Of a stretch of 64,000 nt of DNA, positions 15,937-24,583 are shown one piece after another. Numbering within the stretch: the first letter of the stretch is position 1; the number at the start of each line of letters is the position of its first letter. The position numbers and the translations under genes were made by a program. The stretch is from Thiomicrorhabdus sp. zzn3 (GTDB taxonomy: Bacteria; Pseudomonadota; Gammaproteobacteria; Thiomicrospirales; Thiomicrospiraceae). The DNA is taken from contig NZ_JARUQS010000001.1 in the NCBI RefSeq assembly GCF_029767755.1, positions 124,001 through 188,000 of the forward strand, read 5' to 3'. The notes under the pieces are model-generated. The model was not told the origin of the DNA. It was given only the letters and a program-made list of their open reading frames with translations, and did not search any database.

Positions 15937-18147
15937 TTAATTGACGGAGGTGGATACCGCGTCAATTTGTTCTGGAATAGGTGGGGTATTTTCATACATG
16001 TATTTGAAGCGACGCACATAACTGTCGCCTTCAATGCCGTGCTCCGGATCGTCAGCATGCATGCCGTAGACGAAACTTGGACGGATGCTTTGATAGAGCA
16101 GTTCAGCTTCAACTGTAAATGGCCCGGTTGCACCGCTGGTATCGACTTCATAAGTGACCGTGTCTTTACCGTCGGATCCCGCTCCTTCTTTGCCGGCAGC
16201 AAAGTTGGTGTCCGAGGTTGCTAAGCCGTTGATATCGTCATCGTACATGCCTGGTGTTACCGGATTGGGGTGGCGGTTTTCCAAAGTCCAGCCAATAGGT
16301 GGCAGGCGGTTGTCTTTCAGATACTGGTTGGCGTGCAGCAATACGTGGGTGATGCCGCCGTTTACGTCGCCCAATACTGGTTCGTAAATTTGAACCTGGT
16401 TGGCATCATCTATGGTGTCGTGATGCGGTTCATAACAGGTTGAGTAGTCGAATTCAGGATCGTCTTTTTCGATTTTCAGACATTTATAATTGTTGAATTG
16501 TTCATCTTTGGCTAAGCGCCCGTTGGCATCCGCTGCGCCAGACTCAAAGACGACCGACCCGTTGACGTCGGTGACCTTTAGATGAACCCACATGCGGCGC
16601 GATGGGAAACTGGTCGGTAAGCGGTGACCGGTCAGGTTGGTGATGGTCACGGGAATCGTCAGGGTGCCAGCGTTATTCGTGGGGTTCGTCTCAATCGTTG
16701 CAGCTTGTGACAGCATAGCCCGTGTTTGGGTGATTTTTTCATCAAAGCCGCTTTCCGTGGTTTTATCGGCAATCCCCAATTCTTCCATGTAGGTTTTCAG
16801 CAGTCCGAGCAGATAGCTGTTGCCGCCGACGAATTCATGCACCGAAAACACACTGTCCGCATCGTCAACTCCGGAAGGTCTTGCTGTTGCATCAGCCGGT
16901 CTGGTGGTAATCGGAGTAGTATAGCCATCCGCCGGTGATGCCATATGGCAGGCCTGGCAGGTTTTTCCGGTGGCAGGATCCGAGTATTGGCTATTCAACC
17001 AATCCCAATAAGGGGTCTGCTCCGGGAATTGAGCAATGTTGCCGTCGACCAGGTGCGGATCACCCTCCAAATTCAACGTTGGAGTATACAGGTTATGGCA
17101 GGTGGCGCACATCGCTGATTCCCGAATGTGCGCGGCATATTCCGGTGTGTAGATGGTATTGTTTTGCATGGCATTTCCAACCGGGCTTTTGAATGGCCCG
17201 AAAATACTTGGGCTGACGCCATTGTTTTCTTCTTCCGATTTAATCGTGTAATGCCCGCTCATGCTGGCAACCTGCCCCAGGTCTTGGTTCTGCATCTGGT
17301 GACAGGCGGTACAGGAAATCCCTTCGCGTGCGTGCGGCTCAGAGATGGCGGTGGCAAACGGGTAGCCGCCGTCGGTGCTCAAACCGGTAGGGTCTTCGGT
17401 CAACAGCTCGATGTTTTGATGGGCGTGCGTGCTCGCCATCGGTGCATGGCAGCGCAGACAGGTGTCTTCAATAAAGACTTGCTTGTCCGGGAAGATGTGC
17501 ACTTCTTCTTCCACCACGGCATTGAAATAAGGGTCGTTTAAGGAGTGTGCCATTACGCTGTGTTTCCATTGGGTGGCCGGGCTAACATCAGTGCCGCTGT
17601 AATTCATCACCGTGGTGGTGCCTGTATGGCAGGACGCACAGGTCGTGGCATTGGTAAAGATGCCCTTGATTCCCCAGTTGGCCAAGTAGCTCGGGTTGTT
17701 GAACATAGCACTGTGTTCAGCATCCAGAAGAGAAATGGTTGCTTGGCTATCCGCTAAAGTGGCGTGTGCCGGTTCGGATAAAGTAACGGTAAAGGCCTTA
17801 AGCGTGCTGGCATCACGGCCGTCAACCAAGGTGATCGTGATGGTTTTGCTGGTTTCCCCTGCGGCAAAGGTCAGGGTGCCGCTGGCGGATTCATAATCGG
17901 TGCCGGCAATGGCCGTACCATCCGCCGTGGCATAGTTTACGGTGACAGTTTGGCCACTCGCTTGGGACAAAGTGACGGCCACTTCCACCGAGGTAGCGCT
18001 ATCTATGGCTTGAGTATCGGCGATGGAAATTTCCGGGTCGGTGCTGCTTGAGCTTCCTCCGCCACCGCCACCACAGGCAGTGATGAGAAACGTAGATAGC
18101 GACAGTATCAACAGACGTAGCCAAGCGGATGAAGTGAATGTATCCAT
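15937..18147 (-). CDS. Pentaheme c-type cytochrome lipoprotein with Calx-beta domain
   Basis: The frame extends upstream to 18288. ATG at 18147 has AAAGGA at good spacing and begins a proper lipoprotein signal: SAWLRLLILSLSTFLITAC followed by six Gly and a Ser run. This gives 736 residues. After the lipid anchor comes a Calx-beta-like domain (about 40-145), with DGTAIAGTDYESASGTLTFAAGETS. Five CxxCH heme motifs follow: CASCH (about 168), CLRCH (229), CTACH (279), CATCH (346) and CQACH (397). The C-terminal third has beta-rich segments such as TGHRLPTSFPSRRMWVHLKV. A role in extracytoplasmic electron transfer is inferred. Natural redox partners are not evident nearby, and an FNR-like site lies upstream. 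Confidence 0.85.
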   Translation of the reverse strand: MDTFTSSAWLRLLILSLSTFLITACGGGGGGSSSSTDPEISIADTQAIDSATSVEVAVTLSQASGQTVTVNYATADGTAIAGTDYESASGTLTFAAGETSKTITITLVDGRDASTLKAFTVTLSEPAHATLADSQATISLLDAEHSAMFNNPSYLANWGIKGIFTNATTCASCHTGTTTVMNYSGTDVSPATQWKHSVMAHSLNDPYFNAVVEEEVHIFPDKQVFIEDTCLRCHAPMASTHAHQNIELLTEDPTGLSTDGGYPFATAISEPHAREGISCTACHQMQNQDLGQVASMSGHYTIKSEEENNGVSPSIFGPFKSPVGNAMQNNTIYTPEYAAHIRESAMCATCHNLYTPTLNLEGDPHLVDGNIAQFPEQTPYWDWLNSQYSDPATGKTCQACHMASPADGYTTPITTRPADATARPSGVDDADSVFSVHEFVGGNSYLLGLLKTYMEELGIADKTTESGFDEKITQTRAMLSQAATIETNPTNNAGTLTIPVTITNLTGHRLPTSFPSRRMWVHLKVTDVNGSVVFESGAADANGRLAKDEQFNNYKCLKIEKDDPEFDYSTCYEPHHDTIDDANQVQIYEPVLGDVNGGITHVLLHANQYLKDNRLPPIGWTLENRHPNPVTPGMYDDDINGLATSDTNFAAGKEGAGSDGKDTVTYEVDTSGATGPFTVEAELLYQSIRPSFVYGMHADDPEHGIEGDSYVRRFKYMYENTPPIPEQIDAVSTSVN

Positions 18148-18250
18148 GATGAATCCTTTAGCCGATAGTGCTGGCATGGCGAAATAGATGAAGGGATAGA
18201 CTGATTTAATCACTGGCTGAGAAGGGGTGTCAAAAGTATCACTCCTGAAA

Positions 18251-18264
18251 TTGACGCATATCAA
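18251..18264. promoter_or_regulatory. FNR/Anr-box-like site upstream of the multiheme gene
   Basis: TTGACGCATATCAA matches TTGAT-N4-ATCAA in nine of ten conserved positions. It lies 103 bases before the multiheme start at 18147. Control by an FNR-type oxygen sensor would fit a cytochrome for low-oxygen respiration (inference). Confidence 0.55.
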
Positions 18265-18410
18265 TAAAAAAATTATGGCTAGGTTCAAGTTTTGCGCTCA
18301 CGGGTCGATATAAGTTTATGAAAAGCAACGCGATCCCGTAAAAACAGACAAATAGAGGGTCGTTAAATCACAAGGGAACTTTTTTAACGTTTTAATCAGG
18401 GTAGGCCAAG

Positions 18411-19334
18411 ATGTTAACCTCAGCAATTTCTAACGGACTGTTAACCGGAGCGATAGAATCCCGCCTAAAGGGAGAGAATGCTCTTTTGCAGGGGCGAAAC
18501 GATCCAGCTGAGCCGCTTGGCTTGTCTAAAACGCCGCAGAATAGCGGTCAAGATGTGGTTTCTACCAGCGAGCAGGGCATGTTCGCTGCGGCACGTATGC
18601 AAAATTATGAGCATGCCCTGTCGTTTAGTCAAACCATGAACCTACAGTTGAAAACACAAGAAGGTGACCTGGTTACGGTGGACTTTAGGCAGTTGTACGC
18701 CGAGTACCGATCTTATAAAGAACAACAGGCCGGACAAGTCGGGCCTGAAGGTGTGCGCTATTTTGAAAGTCGTGAAGCGATGGAAATGACCGCCTTTGAA
18801 GAGCGCTTTGCCTTCAGTGTTGACGGTGAGCTTAATGAGGACGAATTAAATGCGGTGTTTGATGTTTTTGAGCAAGTCGGTCGTTTGGCTGATCGCTTTT
18901 ATAGTGGTGATGTCGAAGCGGCCTTTGAACAGGCCGTGCAGATGGACTTGGATTATGGGCAGTTGCAAAGTATGCAGTTGAACCTTTCTCAGCAACGTAC
19001 TGAGGTGAGTCGCTATCAGCAGGCTGCAGTCGCTCAATATCAGTCGCTTCAGCCCGATAGCGCAAATGAGACTGTGCCGTCTTCTGTCCGCCTTCCGGAT
19101 TATTTTGATCAATGGGAACAAACCGTCGCTAAACTCGATGAACTGTTTGCAAACAGCCGCGCGTTTGTTGATGAACTAATGGCCAAATTGATGCCAAATA
19201 CAGAGAATGTGCCAGAAGTTGAGCAGAACGCTCAAGCACCATTAGAACGTATTCAAGATTTTCATAACCGTTTACGCGACTGGGTGACCAATCCATTTGT
19301 TGCTTCAGAAAATGAGCTGGCTGAAGTGGCGTAA
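18411..19334 (+). CDS. DUF5610-like protein of unknown function
   Basis: A 307-residue soluble, acidic, Gln-rich protein. The region from about 60 to 185 resembles DUF5610 proteins, with FEERFAFSVDGELNEDELNAVFDVFEQVGRLADRFYSGDVEAAFEQA and then LQSMQLNLSQQRTEVSRYQQ. Proteins of this type have no firm function. No signal peptide or membrane helix is visible. It stands alone, convergent with the GGDEF-EAL gene. Downstream lies a sigma-28-like promoter with a separate terminator, which hints at flagellar co-regulation in the neighbourhood but does not by itself control this gene. Confidence 0.75.
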   Translation: MLTSAISNGLLTGAIESRLKGENALLQGRNDPAEPLGLSKTPQNSGQDVVSTSEQGMFAAARMQNYEHALSFSQTMNLQLKTQEGDLVTVDFRQLYAEYRSYKEQQAGQVGPEGVRYFESREAMEMTAFEERFAFSVDGELNEDELNAVFDVFEQVGRLADRFYSGDVEAAFEQAVQMDLDYGQLQSMQLNLSQQRTEVSRYQQAAVAQYQSLQPDSANETVPSSVRLPDYFDQWEQTVAKLDELFANSRAFVDELMAKLMPNTENVPEVEQNAQAPLERIQDFHNRLRDWVTNPFVASENELAEVA

Positions 19335-19367
19335 TGATTCATTTAAAAAAATGAGTTGAAAAAGCAT

Positions 19368-19394
19368 TTAAGCTTCTAAAAAACCGGCCGATAA
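19368..19394 (+). promoter_or_regulatory. Sigma-28 (FliA)-like promoter with no downstream gene
   Basis: TTAAGCTT, 11 bases, then GCCGATAA matches the flagellar sigma-28 consensus TAAAGTTT-N11-GCCGATAA in 14 of 16 positions, with a perfect -10. A transcript from here would run about 120 bases to the terminator at 19493-19524. Confidence 0.55.
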
Positions 19395-19399
19395 CTATT

Positions 19400-19524
19400 T
19401 TAGAGGCGGTAAAGGCGCGATTAGCAAGCGTTGGAAAAACTGCCCTTTAACGTGAAGAAGTGCGTCTTTTTCATGTTGCAAAAAGGAGAGACAGCCGGAA
19501 GCCCCAAGGTTTCCGGCTTTTTTA
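19400..19524 (+). ncRNA. Candidate sigma-28-dependent small RNA
   Basis: The stretch between the sigma-28-like promoter and a strong intrinsic terminator has no convincing frame. The only short ATG frame runs through the terminator. It contains GAGGCGG near its start and AAAAGGAG before the terminator. Whether it is a stable RNA or the leader or tail of something else cannot be decided from sequence. Confidence 0.35.
19493..19524 (+). terminator. Rho-independent terminator
   Basis: AGCCGGAA (19493-19500) pairs with TTCCGGCT (19511-19518) around a 10-base loop and is followed by T's. It lies 160 bases after the DUF5610-like gene. Confidence 0.88.
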
Positions 19525-19533
19525 TGCGTTAAA

Positions 19534-19555
19534 AACTCAGCAGGCCTGTTGGGTT
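19534..19555. repeat. Dispersed CAGGCCTG palindrome, 22-base copy
   Basis: The core at 19541-19548 is flanked by AACTC and GGGTT, which pair with one G-T. The element ends one base before the stop codon of the convergent GGDEF-EAL gene. Confidence 0.8.
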
Positions 19556-19556
19556 G

Positions 19557-21854
19557 TTAAGCGTTTGAATTGGCTTGTTTGTCGAGAATGAATTGTTCCA
19601 GCTCTGCTTTGGTCAGCGGTTTGGCAAACAGATAGCCCTGATATAAATCGCAGCCGTAGGTTTCCAGTGCCTTGGCTTGATATGCATGTTCAACGCCTTC
19701 GGCCACCGTATGAATTCCCATTTTTTGGGCGATGTCGATAATGTTTTCGATCAGGCCGCCGTCATCACCACCTTCCTGAATGTCATCGACAAACATCTTA
19801 TCGATTTTCAGTTCATTGATAGGCAATTTCCTCAACAAACTTAAAGAGGAAAATCCCGTGCCGAAATCGTCCAATGACAAACTAATGTGCTGCGCTTTAA
19901 AGCGTTTGAGAATCGGCAGAATGCGGTCGAGAGACTCAATAAACAGGGACTCGGTCACCTCAATGGTAATCTGCTTGGATTGCAATTGACTGTCGAGGAT
20001 CGATTGAGTCAACTCCTCACACAATCCGGCTTCCATAAACTGAGCCACGGAAACATTAATCGAAAGTTTAAAGTGGCTGTTTAAGCGCTGTTGCAATTCG
20101 CCTATTTCGACCAGTGCCGTTTGGGCAATGAAACGCCCGAGTTGAGGCATGATGCCGATTTCTTCTGCAACCGAGATAAATTCGATAGGCGAGACCTGGC
20201 CTAACTTAGGGTTATTCCAGCGTACTAGCGCTTCAACGCCATAGAGCTCTTGCTGGGGCGTGAGTTGGGGTTGGTAGGTCAGGTAAATTTCTCGGTTACG
20301 CACCGCGCTGCGCAGGTGGTGTTCAAGTGCGGTTTTGCGCGTCAATTGATTTTGCAGTTCATCCGAGAAAATTTCGATGCTGTTCTTGCGTTTTTTTGCC
20401 TGATACATGGCGATGTCGGCATGGCTGAGAGCGGTTTCCAGAGAGTATTGATGCGGAACGGCATAAGCGATCCCAACACTGGCGCCGATGTTGAAGCGCA
20501 TACCTTCAATCAGATAGGTTTCCGACAGGGTTTGGATAATGGAAGCGGCGATCTGTTGCTCATTTTGACCATCAAACAGCAGCACCACAAATTCGTCACC
20601 GCCAAACCGGACCACCTGTTCCTGTTCGCTGACAAAACGTCTCAGACGGTTGGCTACCTGAATCAGCAGTTTATCGCCGACGGCGTGACCAAAGGTGTCG
20701 TTGATGTTTTTAAAGTTGTCGAGATCGACAAACAAAACCTTAATGCGCTGTTTGAGTTCGTCGTGGTTTTGGAATTTATGATTGAGATAGTTGCGGTTAT
20801 ACAGCCCGGTTAACGGGTCATGATTGGCTTGAAACAGCAACTTTTTGCGCGTAGAGGCTTCGTAGCGTGAAAAGGTGCGCACAAGACCATAAATCATGAA
20901 ATTCGAGAGCACAAAAATCAGCAAGTACTGACTGAAGGTATCCCATAATCGGTTATAGAAGACACTAACGGGTTCAGAAATGACGGTCCAAACTCCATAT
21001 ACGGGTTCATAGATGGCACTTTCGATAATGGTGCCCTTGAAGAAGTCGGAATGGCGTTCCATAAATAAAGGCACATTGGGGTTGAATTGCTGCGCTTGCT
21101 GCAGAGTCACCCCGTAATCCTTTTGCAGGCTGCTGCTGATGCTGGCAATTGATTGGGGAGTTAGCGGCCGGGAATAGACGCTGCGGTATTGGTCGGCATT
21201 CAAACCGCTGAAATAGATATGAAAGTAATTGTGTGCATTGATTAGCATCGCTCGCCGACTTTGTTTAAAATCGCTATCGTCAAACAAAGAATTGTTGTCG
21301 ACCCTTAAACCCGTGGTCATGACGGCCACTACTTTACCAGAAGCGTTACGTAACGCTTTGCGTAATGGTAAAGCCCATTGACTGCCAGCTTTAAAGTTGT
21401 AGGTTCGGCCAAGCACAAGCTGGTCCCTGTTCAGGGCCTGTTTGAAACTATCACGCGTGATTTCCTGCTCGAGTAAATTATTTAATTGGCTGGGATCGAT
21501 GTTGTCACTGACCGCAATGAAATCGCCTTGCGGGTTGACCAGGCCAAAACCACCCAGAGAACGGTTGCTTTCAAGCATCCCCTTTAAAAGAGCTTGAGTC
21601 TTATCACGGTCTTGATAGCGGTTATCCTCTAAAAGCTGCTTGCCAAGCAGATCCAGCAGCAGTTCATTCTCGACCAGCTTGGAATGCATGCTGTGAGAGA
21701 GAAGTTTGGTTAAGGCACCGAGTTCAGCGTATTTATCCTGTTTGAGGTCTTGATATTTACCGTAGGTCAGCAATAGCAGAACCAGGGTGTTGGTCAGGAG
21801 TATCAGGTAGAACACCGACCAGCTGTTTTTCCATTTACCGACTAGAAATTTCAT
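19557..21854 (-). CDS. Membrane sensor GGDEF-EAL protein (c-di-GMP turnover)
   Basis: The frame is open further upstream inside yggS, but ATG at 21854 begins MKFLVGKWKN and couples to the yggS stop. The protein has 765 residues. A transmembrane helix (about 13-32) is followed by a large periplasmic sensor (about 33-315) of dCache-like character (GFGLVNPQGDFIAVSD) and a second helix (about 320-345). GGDEF is intact (RFGGDEF, about 417). EAL is intact (VEALVRW, about 540), with DDFGTGFSS present. Both synthesis and breakdown of c-di-GMP are therefore possible. The ligand of the periplasmic domain is unknown. It forms an operon with yggS. Confidence 0.93.
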   Translation of the reverse strand: MKFLVGKWKNSWSVFYLILLTNTLVLLLLTYGKYQDLKQDKYAELGALTKLLSHSMHSKLVENELLLDLLGKQLLEDNRYQDRDKTQALLKGMLESNRSLGGFGLVNPQGDFIAVSDNIDPSQLNNLLEQEITRDSFKQALNRDQLVLGRTYNFKAGSQWALPLRKALRNASGKVVAVMTTGLRVDNNSLFDDSDFKQSRRAMLINAHNYFHIYFSGLNADQYRSVYSRPLTPQSIASISSSLQKDYGVTLQQAQQFNPNVPLFMERHSDFFKGTIIESAIYEPVYGVWTVISEPVSVFYNRLWDTFSQYLLIFVLSNFMIYGLVRTFSRYEASTRKKLLFQANHDPLTGLYNRNYLNHKFQNHDELKQRIKVLFVDLDNFKNINDTFGHAVGDKLLIQVANRLRRFVSEQEQVVRFGGDEFVVLLFDGQNEQQIAASIIQTLSETYLIEGMRFNIGASVGIAYAVPHQYSLETALSHADIAMYQAKKRKNSIEIFSDELQNQLTRKTALEHHLRSAVRNREIYLTYQPQLTPQQELYGVEALVRWNNPKLGQVSPIEFISVAEEIGIMPQLGRFIAQTALVEIGELQQRLNSHFKLSINVSVAQFMEAGLCEELTQSILDSQLQSKQITIEVTESLFIESLDRILPILKRFKAQHISLSLDDFGTGFSSLSLLRKLPINELKIDKMFVDDIQEGGDDGGLIENIIDIAQKMGIHTVAEGVEHAYQAKALETYGCDLYQGYLFAKPLTKAELEQFILDKQANSNA

Positions 21855-22552
21855 CGTTTTTCTCTTTGGCCAAAGATGTCGGTACCGATGCGCACCATCG
21901 TTGCGCCTTCCATAATCGCGGCTTCTAAATCTCCTGACATCCCCATGGAAAGGGTGTCGATTTGGCAATCAGGGAGTTGATTTTGCAGTTGGCTAAGCAA
22001 GCGGCGCATTTGTGCAAAAGGCTTGCGTTGTTCCTCAAACTGAGTGGCTATTTGCGGTATGGCCATTAATCCGCGCAGTTTTAAGTTGGGCAGATGAGCA
22101 ATTTCATGGGCCGCTGCAAACAATTCCTCTTCGGTAAACCCGGACTTGCTGGGTTCGTTGCTGACGTTGACTTCCAGCAAGATATTCAACGGCCCTAAGC
22201 TTTCTGGCCGTTGAGCACTCAAACGTTGTGCAATTTTCAAACGATCGACACTGTGTACCCATTGGAAGTGTTCGGCAATAGGTTTGGTTTTGTTGGATTG
22301 AATGGGGCCGATGAAGTGCCATTCCAGGTCAGGATGTTGTGCAATTTTTTGTAATGCTTCCTGCACATAGTTTTCACCAAAAGCCGTTTGTCCCTGTTGT
22401 GCAATCTGTTCAATGGCCTCAATCGGCTTAGTTTTACTGACGGCCAGTAATTGTACCGAATGGGCGTGGCGTCCTGCCTGCTCGGTCGCCCGTTTAATGC
22501 GGTCCAGTACTGTCTGATAGCGTTCAGTCAAAGATCCAGTCATGTTGTTCAC
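21851..22552 (-). CDS. yggS: YggS/PROSC family PLP homeostasis protein
   Basis: A 233-residue PLP-binding protein of the alanine-racemase-like barrel fold, which keeps free PLP and amino-acid pools balanced. The PLP lysine is K40 in LLAVSKTKP. GENYVQEA, WHFIGPIQSNK, SMGMSGD and RIGTDIFG are diagnostic. It may start at residue 4 instead (MTGSL). Usually it neighbours proC-yggT; here it is separated from them by about 6 kb and is instead joined to a GGDEF-EAL gene with a four-base overlap. Confidence 0.95.
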   Translation of the reverse strand: MNNMTGSLTERYQTVLDRIKRATEQAGRHAHSVQLLAVSKTKPIEAIEQIAQQGQTAFGENYVQEALQKIAQHPDLEWHFIGPIQSNKTKPIAEHFQWVHSVDRLKIAQRLSAQRPESLGPLNILLEVNVSNEPSKSGFTEEELFAAAHEIAHLPNLKLRGLMAIPQIATQFEEQRKPFAQMRRLLSQLQNQLPDCQIDTLSMGMSGDLEAAIMEGATMVRIGTDIFGQREKR

Positions 22553-22803
22553 GTTTTTTGAGAGTGAATACGGCCCATCCTTGGGCGATTAATTGCGCTT
22601 ATTGTAACCAAATATTCTTCTTATGAATACGGTGCGGTTAATCATTATGCAGTATTGGCTAATCTTTAACAGGTATGTTTTGCGCTCATCGAATGATGGC
22701 TTGCTTTGAATCAATTTTCCGGAGCTTTTTTCTTGTTCACGAACAGCTTAGCCGTATACTGAATTTAAATCATTACGTTATTGTGAAGAAAACGGAGCGT
22801 TGC

Positions 22804-23598
22804 ATGAAAAAAGTCAAATCCAGTGAAAGCAATTACCCCTATCAGGAAAAAATGCCACGATCCGAGTATGAAGCGACCAAGCGGTTACTGCAGATTGAAC
22901 TGCTTAAGTTACAGAGATGGGTAAAAGATAATAATGAGCGGGTGGTGATGCTTTTCGAGGGACGCGATGCGGCTGGAAAAGGGGGGACGATTAAACGTTT
23001 TATGGAGCATTTGAACCCGCGTGGCGCCAGAGTGGTGGCTTTGGACAAGCCGAATGAAAGGGAGAAAGGGCAGTGGTATTTTCAGCGCTATGTTGAGCAT
23101 CTGCCGACCAGTGGAGAGATGGTGCTGTTTGACCGTTCCTGGTACAACCGTGCCGGGGTGGAACGTGTCATGGGCTTTTGTACGCCGACCGAATACACCC
23201 AGTTTATGCATCAGGCACCGGATTTTGAACGCATGATCACGGCCGATGGGGTTCGTCTGATGAAGTTCTGGTTTTCGGTTGGACGCAAAGAACAGTTACG
23301 GCGTTTTAATGAACGGAAACACGATCCCCTCAAACAGTGGAAATTAAGCCCGATGGATTTGGCCTCACTGGACCGGTGGGAGGATTACACCAAAGCCAAA
23401 GAAGACATGTTTTTCTACACCAATACCACGCATGCGCCTTGGACGGTGATTAAATCAAATGATAAAAAGCGCGCGCGTATTGAGGCCATGCGTTACGTTC
23501 TTAATAAAATTCCTTATGAAGGTAAAGATCAAGAAGTCATTGGTAAACCGGATCCGTTGATTGTCAGTACGGGTGAAGATGTCTTTCAGGAGGACTAA
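22804..23598 (+). CDS. ppk2: Polyphosphate kinase 2
   Basis: A 264-residue PPK2-family enzyme that transfers phosphate between polyphosphate and nucleoside diphosphates. ATG at 22804 with GGAG seven bases upstream is chosen over a longer frame from 22675. Walker A is GRDAAGKGG at 53-61. FDRSWYNRAGVERVMGF carries the catalytic lid residues, and SPMDLASLDRWEDYTKAKEDMF is the typical C-terminal motif. The length fits a single-domain class I enzyme. A 78-residue helical protein follows after 34 bases and may be part of the same transcript. Confidence 0.95.
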   Translation: MKKVKSSESNYPYQEKMPRSEYEATKRLLQIELLKLQRWVKDNNERVVMLFEGRDAAGKGGTIKRFMEHLNPRGARVVALDKPNEREKGQWYFQRYVEHLPTSGEMVLFDRSWYNRAGVERVMGFCTPTEYTQFMHQAPDFERMITADGVRLMKFWFSVGRKEQLRRFNERKHDPLKQWKLSPMDLASLDRWEDYTKAKEDMFFYTNTTHAPWTVIKSNDKKRARIEAMRYVLNKIPYEGKDQEVIGKPDPLIVSTGEDVFQED

Positions 23599-23632
23599 CG
23601 GTGGATTTAAACGGAATGAGAGGGATCAAACA

Positions 23633-23869
23633 ATGAGTATGAAAATCGAAGAGCATGCGACGGCTGTCGTGAAACGCTTTAAGGAGATGTTATCCGACGA
23701 GCAGGTTGCACTGATTGGTGATGAGCATTTTGAAGAACTTGAGGTGTTAATTGAGGCCGCGATTGGTTCGTCGGAAGCCAAAGCGCTCTCGGAAGCGGTA
23801 AAACAAGTAGAAGACTTGGCGAAGTCTTTAGCGAACCATGTTGCTACGATTAAAAATTTAGAGATGTAA
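23633..23869 (+). CDS. Small helical protein following ppk2, unknown function
   Basis: ATG at 23633 with GAGAGGG upstream gives 78 residues; the longer frame from 23561 overlaps ppk2 and is less likely. The sequence is amphipathic helix throughout, rich in Glu, Ala and Lys (EHATAVVKRFKEML, ALSEAVKQVEDLAKSLANHVATIKNLEM). No family is recognised. Its distance from ppk2 suggests cotranscription. It could be a small scaffold or phasin-like partner, but nothing in the sequence proves it. Confidence 0.7.
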   Translation: MSMKIEEHATAVVKRFKEMLSDEQVALIGDEHFEELEVLIEAAIGSSEAKALSEAVKQVEDLAKSLANHVATIKNLEM

Positions 23870-23881
23870 GCAACGGGGTGT

Positions 23882-24541
23882 TTATTTTAGGTCGATGACT
23901 TGCCAGCTGTCCTGCCCGCTTTGCTGTTCCCGCCAATAATTGACTAACTCTTCAAGCGAACCTTGATAGCAGCCGGGCAAGAGTGCTTGACAAGCGAGAC
24001 GATTGGCGATATTCCAATCTTCTAACAAGGGACAGGCGCCGATGGCTTCGGGAGGTGACTCCGGGAGCATAAAGCGCGCGGGTTTCACTGCAAAGGGGAA
24101 CGCCTCGCTGGCATAAAGAAATGCCAGTGTCGGCGCCTTAATCGATTGGCGCATTCGCGCCAGAAATAATAGCGCAGCGATATTGAGATCTTTTGCTAAC
24201 AGAAGCGTAGGTTGCTGAAGGGTAATCTGGCTCAAGGCTTGTTGCAAAGAGTCTGTTTGGTGCGGAATGAGTGTGTAATTTGAACAGGCCTGTTCACTTT
24301 GCTCCTCGATGCGGCTAGATGCCAGCGACCGTTTGCTAAGCAGTTGCAAGCGTTTTCCCGACGTTTGAAATAACGCCCCTTCAATCGGTGTGTCAGAGTG
24401 GTTGTCACAGTGTAATTCATAGCGGTGACTTAAACCGTTCGCTTGAATCGGGGCGTCATTTTCCAAGGTCAGGTTGAGCAGCCAGAATCCGCCCGGCTGT
24501 TCATGTTGTTGAATGTGTTTGACCTTAATTGGCGTGCTCAT
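23882..24541 (-). CDS. Unknown protein encoded after the pyr operon
   Basis: A 219-residue protein I do not recognise. It starts with beta-rich sequence (GGFWLLNLTLENDAPIQANGLSHRYEL) and continues into alternating strands and helices (TLLLAKDLNIAALLFLARMR). That outline is faintly like a ferredoxin-reductase-type module, but no flavin or iron-sulfur motif is present, so no function is claimed. It follows pyrX after 40 bases on the same strand. A perfect 16-base copy of the dispersed palindrome lies inside the frame at 24281-24296, read as Glu-Gln-Ala-Cys-Ser. Confidence 0.7.
   Translation of the reverse strand: MSTPIKVKHIQQHEQPGGFWLLNLTLENDAPIQANGLSHRYELHCDNHSDTPIEGALFQTSGKRLQLLSKRSLASSRIEEQSEQACSNYTLIPHQTDSLQQALSQITLQQPTLLLAKDLNIAALLFLARMRQSIKAPTLAFLYASEAFPFAVKPARFMLPESPPEAIGACPLLEDWNIANRLACQALLPGCYQGSLEELVNYWREQQSGQDSWQVIDLK
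24281..24296. repeat. Dispersed palindrome, perfect 16-base copy inside a gene
   Basis: TGAACAGGCCTGTTCA, identical to the copy at 4837-4852, although this one is within a coding frame. Confidence 0.85.
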
Positions 24542-24559
24542 GCATTTCCCGCGATTGTT

Positions 24560-24583
24560 AAACTGACCAGGCCTGTTGAGTTT
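24560..24583. repeat. Dispersed CAGGCCTG palindrome overlapping the pyrX stop
   Basis: AAACT (24560-24564) and AGTTT (24579-24583) flank the core at 24568-24575. The right arm overlaps the last two bases of pyrX. Confidence 0.8.

Noticed and set aside
21854-21968. An upstream extension of the GGDEF-EAL gene into yggS
   Set aside because: The extra 38 residues are read in another frame through yggS; ATG at 21854 couples normally to the yggS stop.
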